This document shows positions 1 through 7,409 of a DNA stretch of 64,000 nt, piece by piece (positions within the stretch are counted from its first letter, which is position 1; every line of letters starts with the position of its first letter). A model generated the notes under the pieces. It searched no databases. It was given only the letters and a program-made list of their open reading frames with translations, and was not told the origin of the DNA. The stretch spans positions 62,001 through 126,000 of IMG/VR virus record IMGVR_UViG_3300035181_001045; one strand, 5' to 3'. This stretch comes from a virus. Made by a program: the position numbers and the translations under genes.

Positions 1-371
1 GTCTGCGAGATGTCGAAGGTTGATGCGACGCGGAACCCACGGATTCCGAATACGTTTTCCTTGGTGCCGTCCTTCACGACCTCGCGCTTGTAGCGAAGGG
101 GGGCGAGCACCTGGAACGCCTTCTCGCCCTTGCGGACCTGGCGCTTCGCGTCACGCCAAGTGTTGAACCCGGCGAACTGGCTGATCTCGATCCCTCGGCG
201 CATGGCCTGAGCCATCAGCCAGAAGGTGTTGCAGAGCGAGTAGTTGTGGAATTTCGCTTGAAATTCCAGGTACTTCTTCCAGTCGGCACCAGCGACTAGC
301 GCGGCGATTCCGTCCTGGAGAACCTTCTGAGCCTCTTCGACGCGGGGGTCAATCGTGCTGGTCTTCATCAT
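1..371 (-). CDS. ArdC-like ssDNA-binding N-terminal domain protein (partial)
   Basis: The 3' part runs off the left edge. The 123 visible residues start MMKTSTIDPR and contain the pattern of the ArdC N-terminal (DUF1738-like) domain: a Trp-Lys-Lys-Tyr-Leu stretch, FHNYSLCNTFWLMAQ, then GFNTW, KGEKAFQVLAP and near the edge VASTFDISQ. ArdC proteins bind single-stranded DNA and act as anti-restriction or DNA-entry proteins on plasmids and phages; many carry a C-terminal metallopeptidase, which would lie outside the window. Two tandem ATG codons (371 and 368) are possible starts. Divergent from the rightward genes that follow. Confidence 0.75.
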   Translation of the reverse strand, partial: MMKTSTIDPRVEEAQKVLQDGIAALVAGADWKKYLEFQAKFHNYSLCNTFWLMAQAMRRGIEISQFAGFNTWRDAKRQVRKGEKAFQVLAPLRYKREVVKDGTKENVFGIRGFRVASTFDISQ

Positions 372-431
372 GGGGGTCATCTACATTTTGGGGGTCCCCT
401 GGATCAACCAGATTTTGTTGGTTGTGTTCGG

Positions 432-466
432 TTGATCGCTCGGGTCTCCAATTTGTAGGACCGCCA
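432..466 (+). promoter_or_regulatory. Consensus phage promoter, leaderless (TTGATC-N16-TGTAGG-N6-ATG)
   Basis: TTGATC at 432-437 and TGTAGG at 454-459, spacer 16. The ATG at 466 begins exactly 6 nt after the -10-like box, so the predicted transcription start is the start codon itself. One of the full-consensus sites. Confidence 0.75.
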
Positions 467-579
467 TGTTCACCCTTCCCATTGTTCTGACCGTCCTTTT
501 GGTGTCGGCCCTCTTTGGGGCGGACATTGCTCTCAAGGCGATTCCGACGTCCGAGAAGTCTGACGACGTTCTCGGTTGA
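466..579 (+). CDS. Small hydrophobic protein, 37 aa
   Basis: Not recognised. MFTLPIVLTVLLVSALFGAD then a short polar tail. Residues 2-20 form one hydrophobic segment, so it is a membrane microprotein or secreted peptide. The start is set by the consensus promoter 6 nt upstream; no Shine-Dalgarno sequence is present, consistent with leaderless translation. Its TGA stop lies inside a further TTGATC. Confidence 0.5.
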   Translation: MFTLPIVLTVLLVSALFGADIALKAIPTSEKSDDVLG

Positions 580-609
580 TCTGGAAATCACGAAAACCAA
601 GGACCCCCC

Positions 610-1110
610 ATGAAGTTCGAGATCCGCAATCTGAAGGTTTCCGCGTTCGCCTCGAAAGAGACCACTTGCTTCGAGGGGGCCATCTACCTCGACGGCAAGA
701 AGCTCGGCACGGCCCACAACGACGGGCACGGCGGGGCCACGCACATCGAGCCCCGGGAGTGCCGTGAGCAGCTCAATGCCCACGCGGCGACCCTCCCCAA
801 GCTCGTCTCCAACATCAAGGACGGGTCAGAACCCGGGGGCTTCTTCACCTTCCAGCCGACGGGTGAGACTTTCGTGGGCTCCCTCGTGACGGAGAGCATC
901 GTGGAGCGGGACTTCAAGAAGGCCCCGAGCAAGCGCATCCTCTTCACCAAGGAAGGCAAGGCGGGCATCTTCCAGACCAAGACCTACAAGGCCGAGGAGC
1001 TGAAAGATATGCTCGCCTACCCCACCCTCGCGCAGACCCTCAAGGCGCTGAAGATCCTCAATCTTCTCCCGCTGGCTGAAGCTCTGGCCATCTACAAGGT
1101 CAACATCTGA
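610..1110 (+). CDS. Conserved phage-type hypothetical protein, 166 aa
   Basis: Begins MKFEIRNLKVSAFASKETTCFE and has a GTAHNDGHGGATHIEP segment. The alternating beta pattern in the first 60 residues followed by a helical C-terminus resembles small unknown phage/plasmid proteins. No catalytic motif recognised. Start chosen at the ATG after aaggacccccc; the next gene has its own promoter. Confidence 0.7.
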   Translation: MKFEIRNLKVSAFASKETTCFEGAIYLDGKKLGTAHNDGHGGATHIEPRECREQLNAHAATLPKLVSNIKDGSEPGGFFTFQPTGETFVGSLVTESIVERDFKKAPSKRILFTKEGKAGIFQTKTYKAEELKDMLAYPTLAQTLKALKILNLLPLAEALAIYKVNI

Positions 1111-1118
1111 GAATCAGG

Positions 1119-1153
1119 TTGATCGGGACCGGGCGACATCTGTAGGACCCTCA
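1119..1153 (+). promoter_or_regulatory. Consensus phage promoter, leaderless
   Basis: TTGATC 1119-1124, TGTAGG 1141-1146, spacer 16, then 6 nt to the ATG at 1153. Confidence 0.75.
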
Positions 1154-2242
1154 TGAAAACGCTAACCCCCAAGATGACCGCCCTCCTGGAGAAAATCCGC
1201 AAGGGTGCGACTGCTTCGGTCTCGATCAAGCAGCTCATCAGCGCCCTGGAGTTCCTGGGTGGCTGGAAGGCCGAGAAGTTCGTCGGCCTGATCAAGATGT
1301 ACGGCCACCTCAGCTCGCCCGAGGCCAAGGAAATCCTCGGCGAACGCGATGAGAGCGTCGCTCGCTCGATGTACGAGACCCTCAAGAGGGAAGAACTCTC
1401 GGAGCTTCCCGCGGAGCCGGTGGCTGGCACCAAGTACTTCATGGAAGTCGAGGACTTCCGCTCGTGGACGCCGGGTTTCTCGACGACCCCGCTCTTCGGG
1501 ACGGAATACAAAGTGTGGCAGGCGGCGGAAGCCTACCGCTTCACGGCGCCCAACGGCAAAGTGTTCGAGCTGTTGCAGAGCCGCTACGGCAACAACGGTG
1601 TCTTCGCCCTCAAGTACCTCCGGATCTACGAGGTCATGCCCTGGCTCGTCGCCAACACGGACCTCATCAAGCAGGTCAGTGACGCCCTCGGGATGAAGAC
1701 CCCGGACGAAGACCCCGGACGAAGAGAAGGCGGACAAGAAGCCCCGAACGCGCGATAACACGGGCACATGCTCGTGCTGCTTCGCGAACCACAAGCTTCG
1801 GCTTCTCGCGGGCAAGACGGTGCCCCAGATGATGCTTCACGGCTACCAGCGCCCCGGTTGGGGCTACGTGGTCGGCCAGTGCTTCGGCCTGAAGTACCCG
1901 CCCTTCGAGCTGAGCTGCGAGGGCACGAAGGCCCTCAAAGTCTTCCTGGAAGAGCGCGTTGTGTCCGAGACGGAGTACCTGCGCAAGCTCGAAGCGGGCG
2001 AAATCACGACGCTCTCTTCTCGCATGACGAACCGTGAACCCATGACGTCTGCTTCGGCGGGCTGGAAGATGCGCCTGGACAGCGAGATTTCCCAGACGAA
2101 GAGCACGCTCCGGAGCCTCAAGAAGGACATCGAGACCCTCACGAAGCTCATCGCCGACTGGAGCCGTCCCCCCTCCCCAAAGAAGGCGAGGTCCCTTTCA
2201 CCTGGAAATGATTCCCGCTGGTTGATCCCTGGAGCCCTCTGA
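1153..2242 (+). pseudogene. Hypothetical protein gene split by a 13-bp tandem duplication
   Basis: The frame from ATG 1153 stays open to 1758 (201 aa, MKTLTPKMTALLEKIRKGA...), but its last residues are out of character. A second frame picks up at about 1722 as EEKADKKPRTRDNTGTCSCCFANHKL and runs to the TGA at 2240-2242, ending in a coiled-coil stretch (SEISQTKSTLRSLKKDIETL). The junction is an exact 13-bp tandem repeat, gaagaccccggac at 1695-1707 and 1708-1720. Removing one copy restores one continuous protein of about 358 residues (MKTPDEEKADKK across the join). Function unknown; a CSCC pair may bind metal. Broken gene, slippage variant, or assembly error. Confidence 0.7.
1695..1720 (+). repeat. 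13-bp tandem duplication causing frame change
   Basis: Two perfect copies of gaagaccccggac in tandem, followed by a partial third (gaaga). The length is not a multiple of three, so the copy number sets the reading frame of the 1153-2242 gene. Confidence 0.9.
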
Positions 2243-2259
2243 CTGTAGAGGCTCCAGGG
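2222..2259 (+). promoter_or_regulatory. Consensus promoter boxes embedded in a hairpin
   Basis: TTGATC 2222-2227 and TGTAGA 2244-2249 with the standard 16-nt spacer, but no ATG at +1. The spacer and downstream flank form a perfect 8-bp inverted repeat (ctggagcc ... ggctccag) around the TGTAGA box. It may combine a terminator for the upstream gene with a promoter for the next, or be a switchable site. Confidence 0.5.
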
Positions 2260-2295
2260 ATTCAGTCGTCCCCCAAGTCGGTGTACTACGGAGGG

Positions 2296-2556
2296 ATGAA
2301 CGACTCGGACGAGCTGGAATCCTACTGGGAGGTTCTCCGACCCCGGCTACGGGCGGTACGAGAGACTCCCAAAGAGTGGGGATACCTCCCGGAACCTGCG
2401 CGGGTTGAGCTGTCGGCCCTTGGATTTTGCCCTCGATGTGGGCTACCCTCTCGCCTCTGCGGGGACGCGGAAGGCACGGGTTCCGTGAAGCGGGAAATAT
2501 CTCGGAGTTCATGCGACAGGAGACGAGGTACTTCCTCCAACGTGTCGATGACTTGA
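2296..2556 (+). CDS. Small protein with CPRC motif, possibly the N-terminal half of a frame-split gene
   Basis: From ATG 2296: MNDSDELESYWEVLRPRLRAV, then a CPRCGLPSRLCG metal-site-like stretch at about residues 45-57. After residue 60 the sequence becomes Ser/Arg-rich and implausible, while the overlapping frame starting at 2427 reads well (HGFREAGNISEFMRQETRYFLQRVDDL). This looks like one protein with a frameshift near 2470-2480. An SD-like ggaggg precedes the ATG. Confidence 0.5.
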   Translation: MNDSDELESYWEVLRPRLRAVRETPKEWGYLPEPARVELSALGFCPRCGLPSRLCGDAEGTGSVKREISRSSCDRRRGTSSNVSMT

Positions 2557-3125
2557 GCGCGGGTGAATGGATGTCCTTGAAGGCACGTCTGGTGCTCTTC
2601 AAATCGACGTCCAAAGACCTGGCTGTCCTTCAAAAAGAAAAAGGTGCGCTCCTTCGGCAAGGGAAGATCCCTCTGTCGTTGTGGCGCATGAAGCTATATC
2701 GGGAGGCCCTGACTCGATTCCAAGAAACGAGGTATGGGGCTTACGACGATCGGGGGAAGACAACGATGAGTACAACGAAGAAGACGATGCGGGCTGATTT
2801 CCGCAAGGCTGTGTTCAAGCGGGCGAAGTACCGCTGCCATGGGCCCGGGTGCCTCTTCGTGTCGACCGAGAAGGACGCGGAACACGAGCGGGACGCGCAC
2901 CACATCACGGATAGGACCCTCATGCCGCATGGGGGCTACGTGAAGGAAAACGGCATCGCGCTCTGTGCGTCCTGCCACATGAAGGCGGAGGAGTTCCACG
3001 CGACGGGTACGGCCCGGAAGGGGTGGGCCCCGGCCGATCTCTACCGCGTGATCAAGTCCACGTTCGAGCGGGCTGTTGGCGCGTCCCACGGGTTGGGGTT
3101 GATCCTGCGCTCCTTGACCCTGTAG
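2427..3125 (+). CDS. HNH endonuclease-domain protein
   Basis: The last 120 residues hold a clear HNH domain: AKYRCHGPGC, the catalytic-type DAHHITDRTLMPHGG, and CASCHMKAEEFH. Upstream in the same open frame is a helical region (FMRQETRYFLQRVDDLSAGEWMSLKARL) that probably belongs with the 2296 reading frame. The HNH unit alone could start at ATG 2766, preceded by a purine-rich ggggga. HNH proteins of this kind are commonly mobile homing nucleases or packaging-associated nickases; which applies here is not visible. Confidence 0.7.
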   Translation: MPSMWATLSPLRGRGRHGFREAGNISEFMRQETRYFLQRVDDLSAGEWMSLKARLVLFKSTSKDLAVLQKEKGALLRQGKIPLSLWRMKLYREALTRFQETRYGAYDDRGKTTMSTTKKTMRADFRKAVFKRAKYRCHGPGCLFVSTEKDAEHERDAHHITDRTLMPHGGYVKENGIALCASCHMKAEEFHATGTARKGWAPADLYRVIKSTFERAVGASHGLGLILRSLTL

Positions 3126-3133
3126 ACCTCGTA
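3099..3133 (+). promoter_or_regulatory. Consensus phage promoter, leaderless
   Basis: TTGATC 3099-3104, TGTAGA 3121-3126, spacer 16, 6 nt to ATG 3133. The -35 box lies inside the end of the HNH gene. Confidence 0.75.
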
Positions 3134-3315
3134 TGTACTTCCCTCACGGTGCCAAGGTCTTGATTGACGGCGAGGTCCTCGCAACCGTGAAGCAATGCTT
3201 CCCCGAGGGATCCTCGTCGTACCTGTTCCCCCACTACAAGGTGGACGTGATCGACGGGGACAAGAACATGGCGGTTTCCATGTCCCGCATCTCCGTCACC
3301 CCCAAGAAGAAGTAG
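3133..3315 (+). CDS. Small basic beta-rich protein, 60 aa
   Basis: MYFPHGAKVLIDGEVLATVKQCFPEG..., ending in KKK. The short alternating hydrophobic pattern suggests a small beta-barrel (SH3/KOW-like length), but no family is recognised. Leaderless start fixed by the promoter. Followed one base later by the 3317 gene, so probably co-transcribed. Confidence 0.65.
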   Translation: MYFPHGAKVLIDGEVLATVKQCFPEGSSSYLFPHYKVDVIDGDKNMAVSMSRISVTPKKK

Positions 3316-3316
3316 T

Positions 3317-3676
3317 ATGAAGAATCCGCACGAGTTCGACCCCAAGCATGATCAGAACGCCAAGTGCATCCAAGAGGGGTGCGGGCACACGTATGAGCGG
3401 CACTTCGACTGGAGCGAAAACAACGCCCCCGGTTGCAAGTACTGTCCCTGCTGCACGTTCATCGGACCCGGCGCTCAGCCTCCGCTCGGCGAGGTCCTCT
3501 TCACGGGGATCCTCGAAGACTGCGAGGTCCGAATCGTCCGCGTCGTGGGCGACGAGTACCACACGTACACCCAGGGCCGGCATCGGGGAGAAGGCACATG
3601 GGAGGGGAACACGGATACGTTCTCGGCGATGATCTACGAGATGGCCTTCCTCGAAGGTCTCAAGAAAAAGGGTTGA
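3317..3676 (+). CDS. Cys/His-rich hypothetical protein, 119 aa
   Basis: N-terminal half contains CIQEGCGHTYERHFDW and CKYCPCC, a likely zinc-binding region; the C-terminal half is a mixed alpha/beta domain. The stop TGA (3674-3676) is part of the next promoter's TTGATC. Function unknown. Confidence 0.65.
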   Translation: MKNPHEFDPKHDQNAKCIQEGCGHTYERHFDWSENNAPGCKYCPCCTFIGPGAQPPLGEVLFTGILEDCEVRIVRVVGDEYHTYTQGRHRGEGTWEGNTDTFSAMIYEMAFLEGLKKKG

Positions 3677-3707
3677 TCACCCACATGGTTCCCCTGTAGA
3701 ACACACA
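3673..3707 (+). promoter_or_regulatory. Consensus phage promoter; +1 at ATGAGGAAC
   Basis: TTGATC 3673-3678, TGTAGA 3695-3700, spacer 16, N6, then ATG at 3707. The predicted +1 ATG is followed by AGGAAC and 14 nt later by the ATG at 3721, so the transcript may start with a built-in ribosome-binding site (ATGAGGA) for the second ATG instead of using the first. Confidence 0.7.
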
Positions 3708-3720
3708 TGAGGAACTACCC

Positions 3721-3924
3721 ATGGGCTCAGGCGGAAAACCCAACAAGTGCGTGCCCGTACGCAGTCCGCTTGGACGGTACGGAGCCTTCTTCGTCCACCG
3801 AGGACAAGACCTGCTGAAGGTGGCCGCGATCGGCCCCAAAGTAGAAGCCTCTTCACCTGAAGAGCTGGAACAAGCGACGGCGGAAGCTCTCGCGAAAGAC
3901 GCGAAGGACAAGCCCCGGAACTAG
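3721..3924 (+). CDS. Hypothetical protein, 67 aa
   Basis: MGSGGKPNKCVPVRSPLGRYGAFFVHRGQDLL..., charged C-terminus DAKDKPRN. Preceded by gagga 8 nt upstream. The competing frame from ATG 3707 gives only 36 residues with poor composition. Ends tail-to-tail with the leftward gene at 3921. Confidence 0.6.
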   Translation: MGSGGKPNKCVPVRSPLGRYGAFFVHRGQDLLKVAAIGPKVEASSPEELEQATAEALAKDAKDKPRN

Positions 3925-4496
3925 GCGACGAGCTGCGCGAGCAAGCTGGCCTTGTCGAGAGGCTTCCCCGACCAGTGGAACTTCTTGTCGTCGACAAGCT
4001 GGAGCCCAAACGAGAAGTTCCGCCCCTTCGAGTACTCGTTGTACCCGTGGTGCGTGAGGACCGCCAAGTCCTTCTCGGTGGCGTCGTAGGCCATGATCGC
4101 CTCGCCATTGCCGAAGTAGATCCCGATGGTCCCCGTGGGGTCCTTGTAGATGATGGCGTCCTGCTTGTAGCGGGCCATGAGGCTGACGCAATCCGCGAAG
4201 TGCATCCCGGGAACGAGGATCGACTTCTCGCGGTGGACCACGTTCGTGGCCATGTCTTCCCAGGCAGACTTCAGCGGGATCAGCCGGCTGTACCCCATGC
4301 TCTGGAGGTCCCCCATGATGTCCCCGTGGCGGTCCTGGTTCTCGTGCTTGTGCAGCTCCGCGCGATACCCCGAGAGCACGCCGAACTGATTACCAAGCCG
4401 GAAGAGCTTCTTCATGTCGTTCACGCCGAACGCATTCAGGATGCGCTGGGCGACTCGACGTTGGTTGAAGCGTGCGACGATGTGCCGAAGGTCCAT
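3921..4496 (-). CDS. Hypothetical protein, 191 aa
   Basis: Starts MDLRHIVARFNQRRVAQRIL at ATG 4496 with aaagg upstream; the frame is open further 5' but that part overlaps the promoter of the 4558 gene. A conserved-looking core reads SAWEDMATNVVHREKSILVPG followed by YKQDAIIYKDPTGTIGIYFG. The W-E and 'QDAIIYKD' pattern loosely recalls DUF3293-type proteins; not certain. Convergent with the 3721 gene. Confidence 0.6.
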   Translation of the reverse strand: MDLRHIVARFNQRRVAQRILNAFGVNDMKKLFRLGNQFGVLSGYRAELHKHENQDRHGDIMGDLQSMGYSRLIPLKSAWEDMATNVVHREKSILVPGMHFADCVSLMARYKQDAIIYKDPTGTIGIYFGNGEAIMAYDATEKDLAVLTHHGYNEYSKGRNFSFGLQLVDDKKFHWSGKPLDKASLLAQLVA

Positions 4497-4523
4497 ACCT
4501 TTCGCCCGCTTATCGGAAAATAG

Positions 4524-4558
4524 TTGATCCTGAGCCCCGTCAAAATGTAGACGGGGCA
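4524..4558 (+). promoter_or_regulatory. Consensus phage promoter, leaderless
   Basis: TTGATC 4524-4529, TGTAGA 4546-4551, spacer 16, 6 nt to ATG 4558. Confidence 0.75.
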
Positions 4559-4830
4559 TGACCCGCAAGAAGCTTCGCAAGAAAACGGCTCGAATGATCG
4601 TCGAGAAGTCAGGCAAGCCGGAAGCTGGTCCGGCTCCCGTTCACCTTCTCAGCCTGGTGGGAGAAATCTCGCAGGTCCGCGAGCTGGTGGAATCGGCGGG
4701 AGGCGTCGTCGAGATCCATGACGGCCGCTGTTGCACCGATGAGAGCCACGGCTACATCGTCGGAACGCTGGCTATCGGCTTCGGAGCGAGGAAGCTCCGG
4801 TCGGATCAGGCAGGGATGCTGAGGGGCTAG
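4558..4830 (+). CDS. Hypothetical protein, 90 aa
   Basis: Very basic N-terminus (MTRKKLRKKTARMIVEKSGK), then a small alpha/beta region with RCCTDESHG. Not recognised. Leaderless start from the upstream promoter. Ends just before a hairpin shared with the convergent gene. Confidence 0.6.
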   Translation: MTRKKLRKKTARMIVEKSGKPEAGPAPVHLLSLVGEISQVRELVESAGGVVEIHDGRCCTDESHGYIVGTLAIGFGARKLRSDQAGMLRG

Positions 4831-4850
4831 AAGGCCTCAAGGCGAGGCGA

Positions 4851-4890
4851 AGAGGCGGGGGACAGGCGATGAGCCGTCCGACCCGCCTCT
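4851..4890. terminator. Bidirectional hairpin between convergent genes
   Basis: 9-bp perfect stem agaggcggg (4851-4859) / cccgcctct (4882-4890), with an inner ggac/gtcc. It lies between the ends of the 4558 (+) and 4898 (-) genes. No T-tract, so factor-independent termination is uncertain. Confidence 0.5.
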
Positions 4891-4897
4891 CGTCGTT

Positions 4898-5192
4898 CTA
4901 GGCCATGGGGACGACCTTGGCGACGCCGACATCGAGGAGGGCGAAGATGAACATGGCCGCGAGGGCGTCATCATCGACGTTGCCCGGTAGGCCCAGAAGG
5001 ATCTCCCGCTTCTTCGAGCAGGAACTTCACGTTCTGGCGGAGAGGCTTCCGGCGTCTTTTGCCCGAGACCATCGCCTGGATCATCTCCGGTGGAGCGCCG
5101 CGGTAGAACACTGGAACCGGCGAGGGGATCCAGATGGCATCGGGAAGGTCTTCCAACGCTTCGGCGGAGAAGGTGATGGGGGTCATGCTCAT
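4898..5192 (-). pseudogene. Hypothetical protein gene with a frameshift
   Basis: From ATG 5192: MSMTPITFSAEALEDLPDAIWIPSPVPVFYRG... then the frame degrades after KFLLEEA and stops at 4971. The adjacent frame continues well as KREILLGLPGNVDDDALAAMF to a TAG at 4898-4900. The join is near 5005-5010. ATG overlaps the stop of the upstream leftward gene (ATGA), indicating coupling. Confidence 0.55.
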
Positions 5193-5533
5193 GCCACGGT
5201 GGTTCTCGGGTAATGCGTGGGGGAAAGCTGCCGCACGAAGGGCGGGGTGTTCTTGATGGCTCGCCAGATCGGCGTCACCCCTGTGGCTTCAACCACGAGG
5301 AGCTGCCTGGGTAGCCCTTGAGTAGCATCGAAGCCAACAGAGGTGACCTTGAACCTCCCGTTGACTTCGAGGGCCTCCGTGCGCCCTCCAGTCTGACGAC
5401 GAAGGCGGAAGTTGAGGTTGAGCACGTCTCCAAGTCGAAGAGGAGCTGGAAGGACCAGCTTGACCTTCGGCTGCCCAGAGACGTCCGCGAGTTCGAGGAT
5501 GGAAGCAGGGAGCATCCCTGTCTGCATTTCCAT
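5189..5533 (-). CDS. Phage hypothetical protein, possibly structural, 114 aa
   Basis: MEMQTGMLPASILELADVSG, then beta-rich sequence (VKLVLPAPLRLGDVLNLNF; RFKVTSVGFDATQ; QLLVVEATGVTP). The composition fits small virion or baseplate proteins, but no family is assigned. gagaaag lies upstream of ATG 5533. First gene of a two-gene leftward unit with 4898-5192. Confidence 0.6.
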   Translation of the reverse strand: MEMQTGMLPASILELADVSGQPKVKLVLPAPLRLGDVLNLNFRLRRQTGGRTEALEVNGRFKVTSVGFDATQGLPRQLLVVEATGVTPIWRAIKNTPPFVRQLSPTHYPRTTVA

Positions 5534-5893
5534 CGAATCTTTCTCAAAACACGGGTTTCTACGGGTAATCACGAAGAAACGTCGAGGTCGAAATTCGTGC
5601 TTGCTTCGTGATCTGCGCCTGGTATATGCTCGACCCGCTTTCTCTTCGAGGTCGTCCGGAACGATCAGCGACGAGAGGAAGCTCGTTCGATTCTCAGGTC
5701 GGAGCCTTCTGGGTTCCGAGGGTAGGTAGAAGTCCTCCAGGAGCCGTTCCTGTCGGAGCTTCACCGAAGAGGTAGCCAAGAGAGCGGGATCTCCGAGGCT
5801 ACCCTGAAGTACGCCAAGAGAAGGTCGTCCTCCCGACGAATCAAGACCTTCACAGAGGATCCTAGATCCTCCGTCCGGCGGAAGCCTGAGTAG
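5534..5893. other. Stretch without a supported gene
   Basis: No frame on either strand is convincing. Plus-strand frames give short Ser/Pro/Arg-rich fragments, for example from ATG 5626, that stop quickly. A sigma70-like TTGCTT ... TATATG pair occurs near 5605-5630. It may be a decayed upstream part of the Ser-rich reading frame that follows. Confidence 0.4.
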
Positions 5894-6172
5894 ATCATCA
5901 ACCAACAAAAAGCTCTCTTTTCAGATTCTTCTCGTTCTGGTCTTTCAGCTTCGTCAATCTCTTCTCTCGCTTCAGCTTCTTCGAGTTCAGGTTCAGGTAG
6001 AGCAGCAAGTACGAGTGCAGCTTCAGCAGGTAGTAGAGCAACAGCTCCAGGTAGTTCGTCCGGTACGATTTCAGTTGAACCCGCTGGTTCGCTTCAGGTA
6101 AAAGTGGGTTGTTCGCCTGTGGATCGCCTCACCTCGAAGTTCGAGAAGGTCATCTCAAGGTCGGAGTTCTGA
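5894..6172 (+). pseudogene. Ser/Ala/Gly-rich open frame without a start codon
   Basis: An open frame of 93 codons between TAG 5891 and TGA 6170. The first 60 codons are low-complexity Ser/Ala/Gly/Gln; the end reads ISVEPAGSLQVKVGCSPVDRL and KFEKVISRSEF. No ATG/GTG start near the 5' end. Its stop is immediately followed by the GTG of the next gene, so the two were probably translated together. Codon use (tca, ggt, gca) differs from neighbours. Confidence 0.4.
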
Positions 6173-6616
6173 GTGAAGAAGGAAGCTTCTGAGGTTCTCG
6201 CCTCGGGCTCGGTTCAGCAAGTCGTGGACTATGCGATCGAGGCTCACCGCGAGATGGAAGGCGCTTCGCGCCAGTTGGAGGCGGTCAAGCCGTTCCTCCG
6301 TCAGGCTGCGAAGGAGCAGCTCATCCTCTTTGCTGGAGGGACGGGCTCCTCGAATGTGGATCTAGAAGGGCTTCACGGATCAGCTCAGGTGAGCTTCCCG
6401 AAGTCCTCGGTGAAAGAGCGTAAGGGTGTGAATCTCTTGGCTTTCAAGCAAGCGATTCCTCCCGCTGTCTGGACGTCCCTCTTCACGGAGAAGATCGTCG
6501 TCGGCTTCGCTCCGGACTTCGCTGAGAAGCTCTCTGGGCTCTCGGCTTCAGAGCGGACGCTCATTGGGAACCTCGTGGAAGAGATCCCCTCGACGCCTCG
6601 CGTCAGTTTCAGATAG
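6173..6616 (+). CDS. Hypothetical protein, 147 aa, GTG start
   Basis: MKKEASEVLASGSVQQVVDYAIEA... with a long helix, then a beta region GLHGSAQVSFPKSS and FTEKIVVGFAPDF. GTG directly abuts the preceding TGA. Not recognised; could be a small phage nuclease-regulator or structural accessory. Converges with the 6609 gene, overlapping by 8 bp. Confidence 0.6.
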   Translation: MKKEASEVLASGSVQQVVDYAIEAHREMEGASRQLEAVKPFLRQAAKEQLILFAGGTGSSNVDLEGLHGSAQVSFPKSSVKERKGVNLLAFKQAIPPAVWTSLFTEKIVVGFAPDFAEKLSGLSASERTLIGNLVEEIPSTPRVSFR

Positions 6617-7214
6617 GGAAGAAGCTAGCTGCGTAGCTCCAGAGGATGGCGGGGTGGCTCTCGATTCCGAGGCTCGCTCCGATCTCGATGGCTCGTTGCC
6701 ACAAGCGACGGGCTTCGGGGACATCCTGAGCTTCCAGACGTTCGATGGCGGAGAGCCAGAAGGTGGTGGTGGTGCGATGCAGTGCTCCAGGTTGTCCGAG
6801 CCATGTCGGGCTCTCGGATTGGATCCGGAGGCACTCGCTCGCCGCACGTCCGGGCTCGCTCGCCGTGACCCATGCGGTCCATGCGAGCGAGGCGGTTTCG
6901 ACGAGGTGGTTTTCGGAGGAGGACTGGGTGGGCTTGCCGAGCGGGCGGGCGGGGATGGGCTCCCCTGCGATCTTGGCGATCGAGCAGCGGATGACCTGGT
7001 CGATGAGGGGCGGGCTGTGGCGAGGCCGGGAAGCCAGAGCCCTCTTCGCCGCTGCCCTGGCTTTCCCCGGGTCCTCTCCGCCGTCGACCACACGAAGGGC
7101 GTCCTGAAGGGCGTGCAGCTCTCGCACGATGGGGGTTCCCTCGGAGAACCGCGGGCCGTACCCGCGGCGCACCATCTGAAGGACACAAGCTCCGGCAACA
7201 GGATTCGCGTGCAT
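6609..7214 (-). CDS. Helical hypothetical protein, about 201 aa
   Basis: Frame open from 7466 to TGA 6611-6609. I favour ATG 7214 (MHANPVAGACVLQMVRRGYG) because TTGATC (7249-7244) and TGTACT (7228-7223) precede it with near-consensus spacing on the minus strand, and because upstream sequence overlaps another gene's promoter. The body is helix-rich with possible TPR-like repeats (ASLAWTAWVTASEPGRAASECL; EARRLWQRAIEIGASLGIESH). Function unknown. Confidence 0.5.
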   Translation of the reverse strand: MHANPVAGACVLQMVRRGYGPRFSEGTPIVRELHALQDALRVVDGGEDPGKARAAAKRALASRPRHSPPLIDQVIRCSIAKIAGEPIPARPLGKPTQSSSENHLVETASLAWTAWVTASEPGRAASECLRIQSESPTWLGQPGALHRTTTTFWLSAIERLEAQDVPEARRLWQRAIEIGASLGIESHPAILWSYAASFFPI

Positions 7215-7374
7215 CTTCAGGTAGTACACCGCGGATTCGTTCGGATCAATGCGAGAATACACGCGAATTCCGTGGCGGGCCCCACGATGGGCTGCCGGGA
7301 GAACCCTCACCCCTGAAGGGCGAAAGCCTTCGGGACGTGTGCGGGACAGATTTTGGGGTTGGTGTATGAAGTAG

Positions 7375-7409
7375 TTGATCGCGAGGCGCGCGCGATTGTA
7401 GGTGGAATA
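7375..7409 (+). promoter_or_regulatory. Consensus phage promoter, leaderless, ahead of a sigma-like gene
   Basis: TTGATC 7375-7380, TGTAGG 7397-7402, spacer 16, 6 nt to ATG 7409. Confidence 0.75.

Noticed and set aside
6564-7316. Rightward open frame (250 codons) opposite the 6609 gene
   Set aside because: Composition of a shadow frame. The leftward reading has better helices and a promoter-like signal, though neither is certain.
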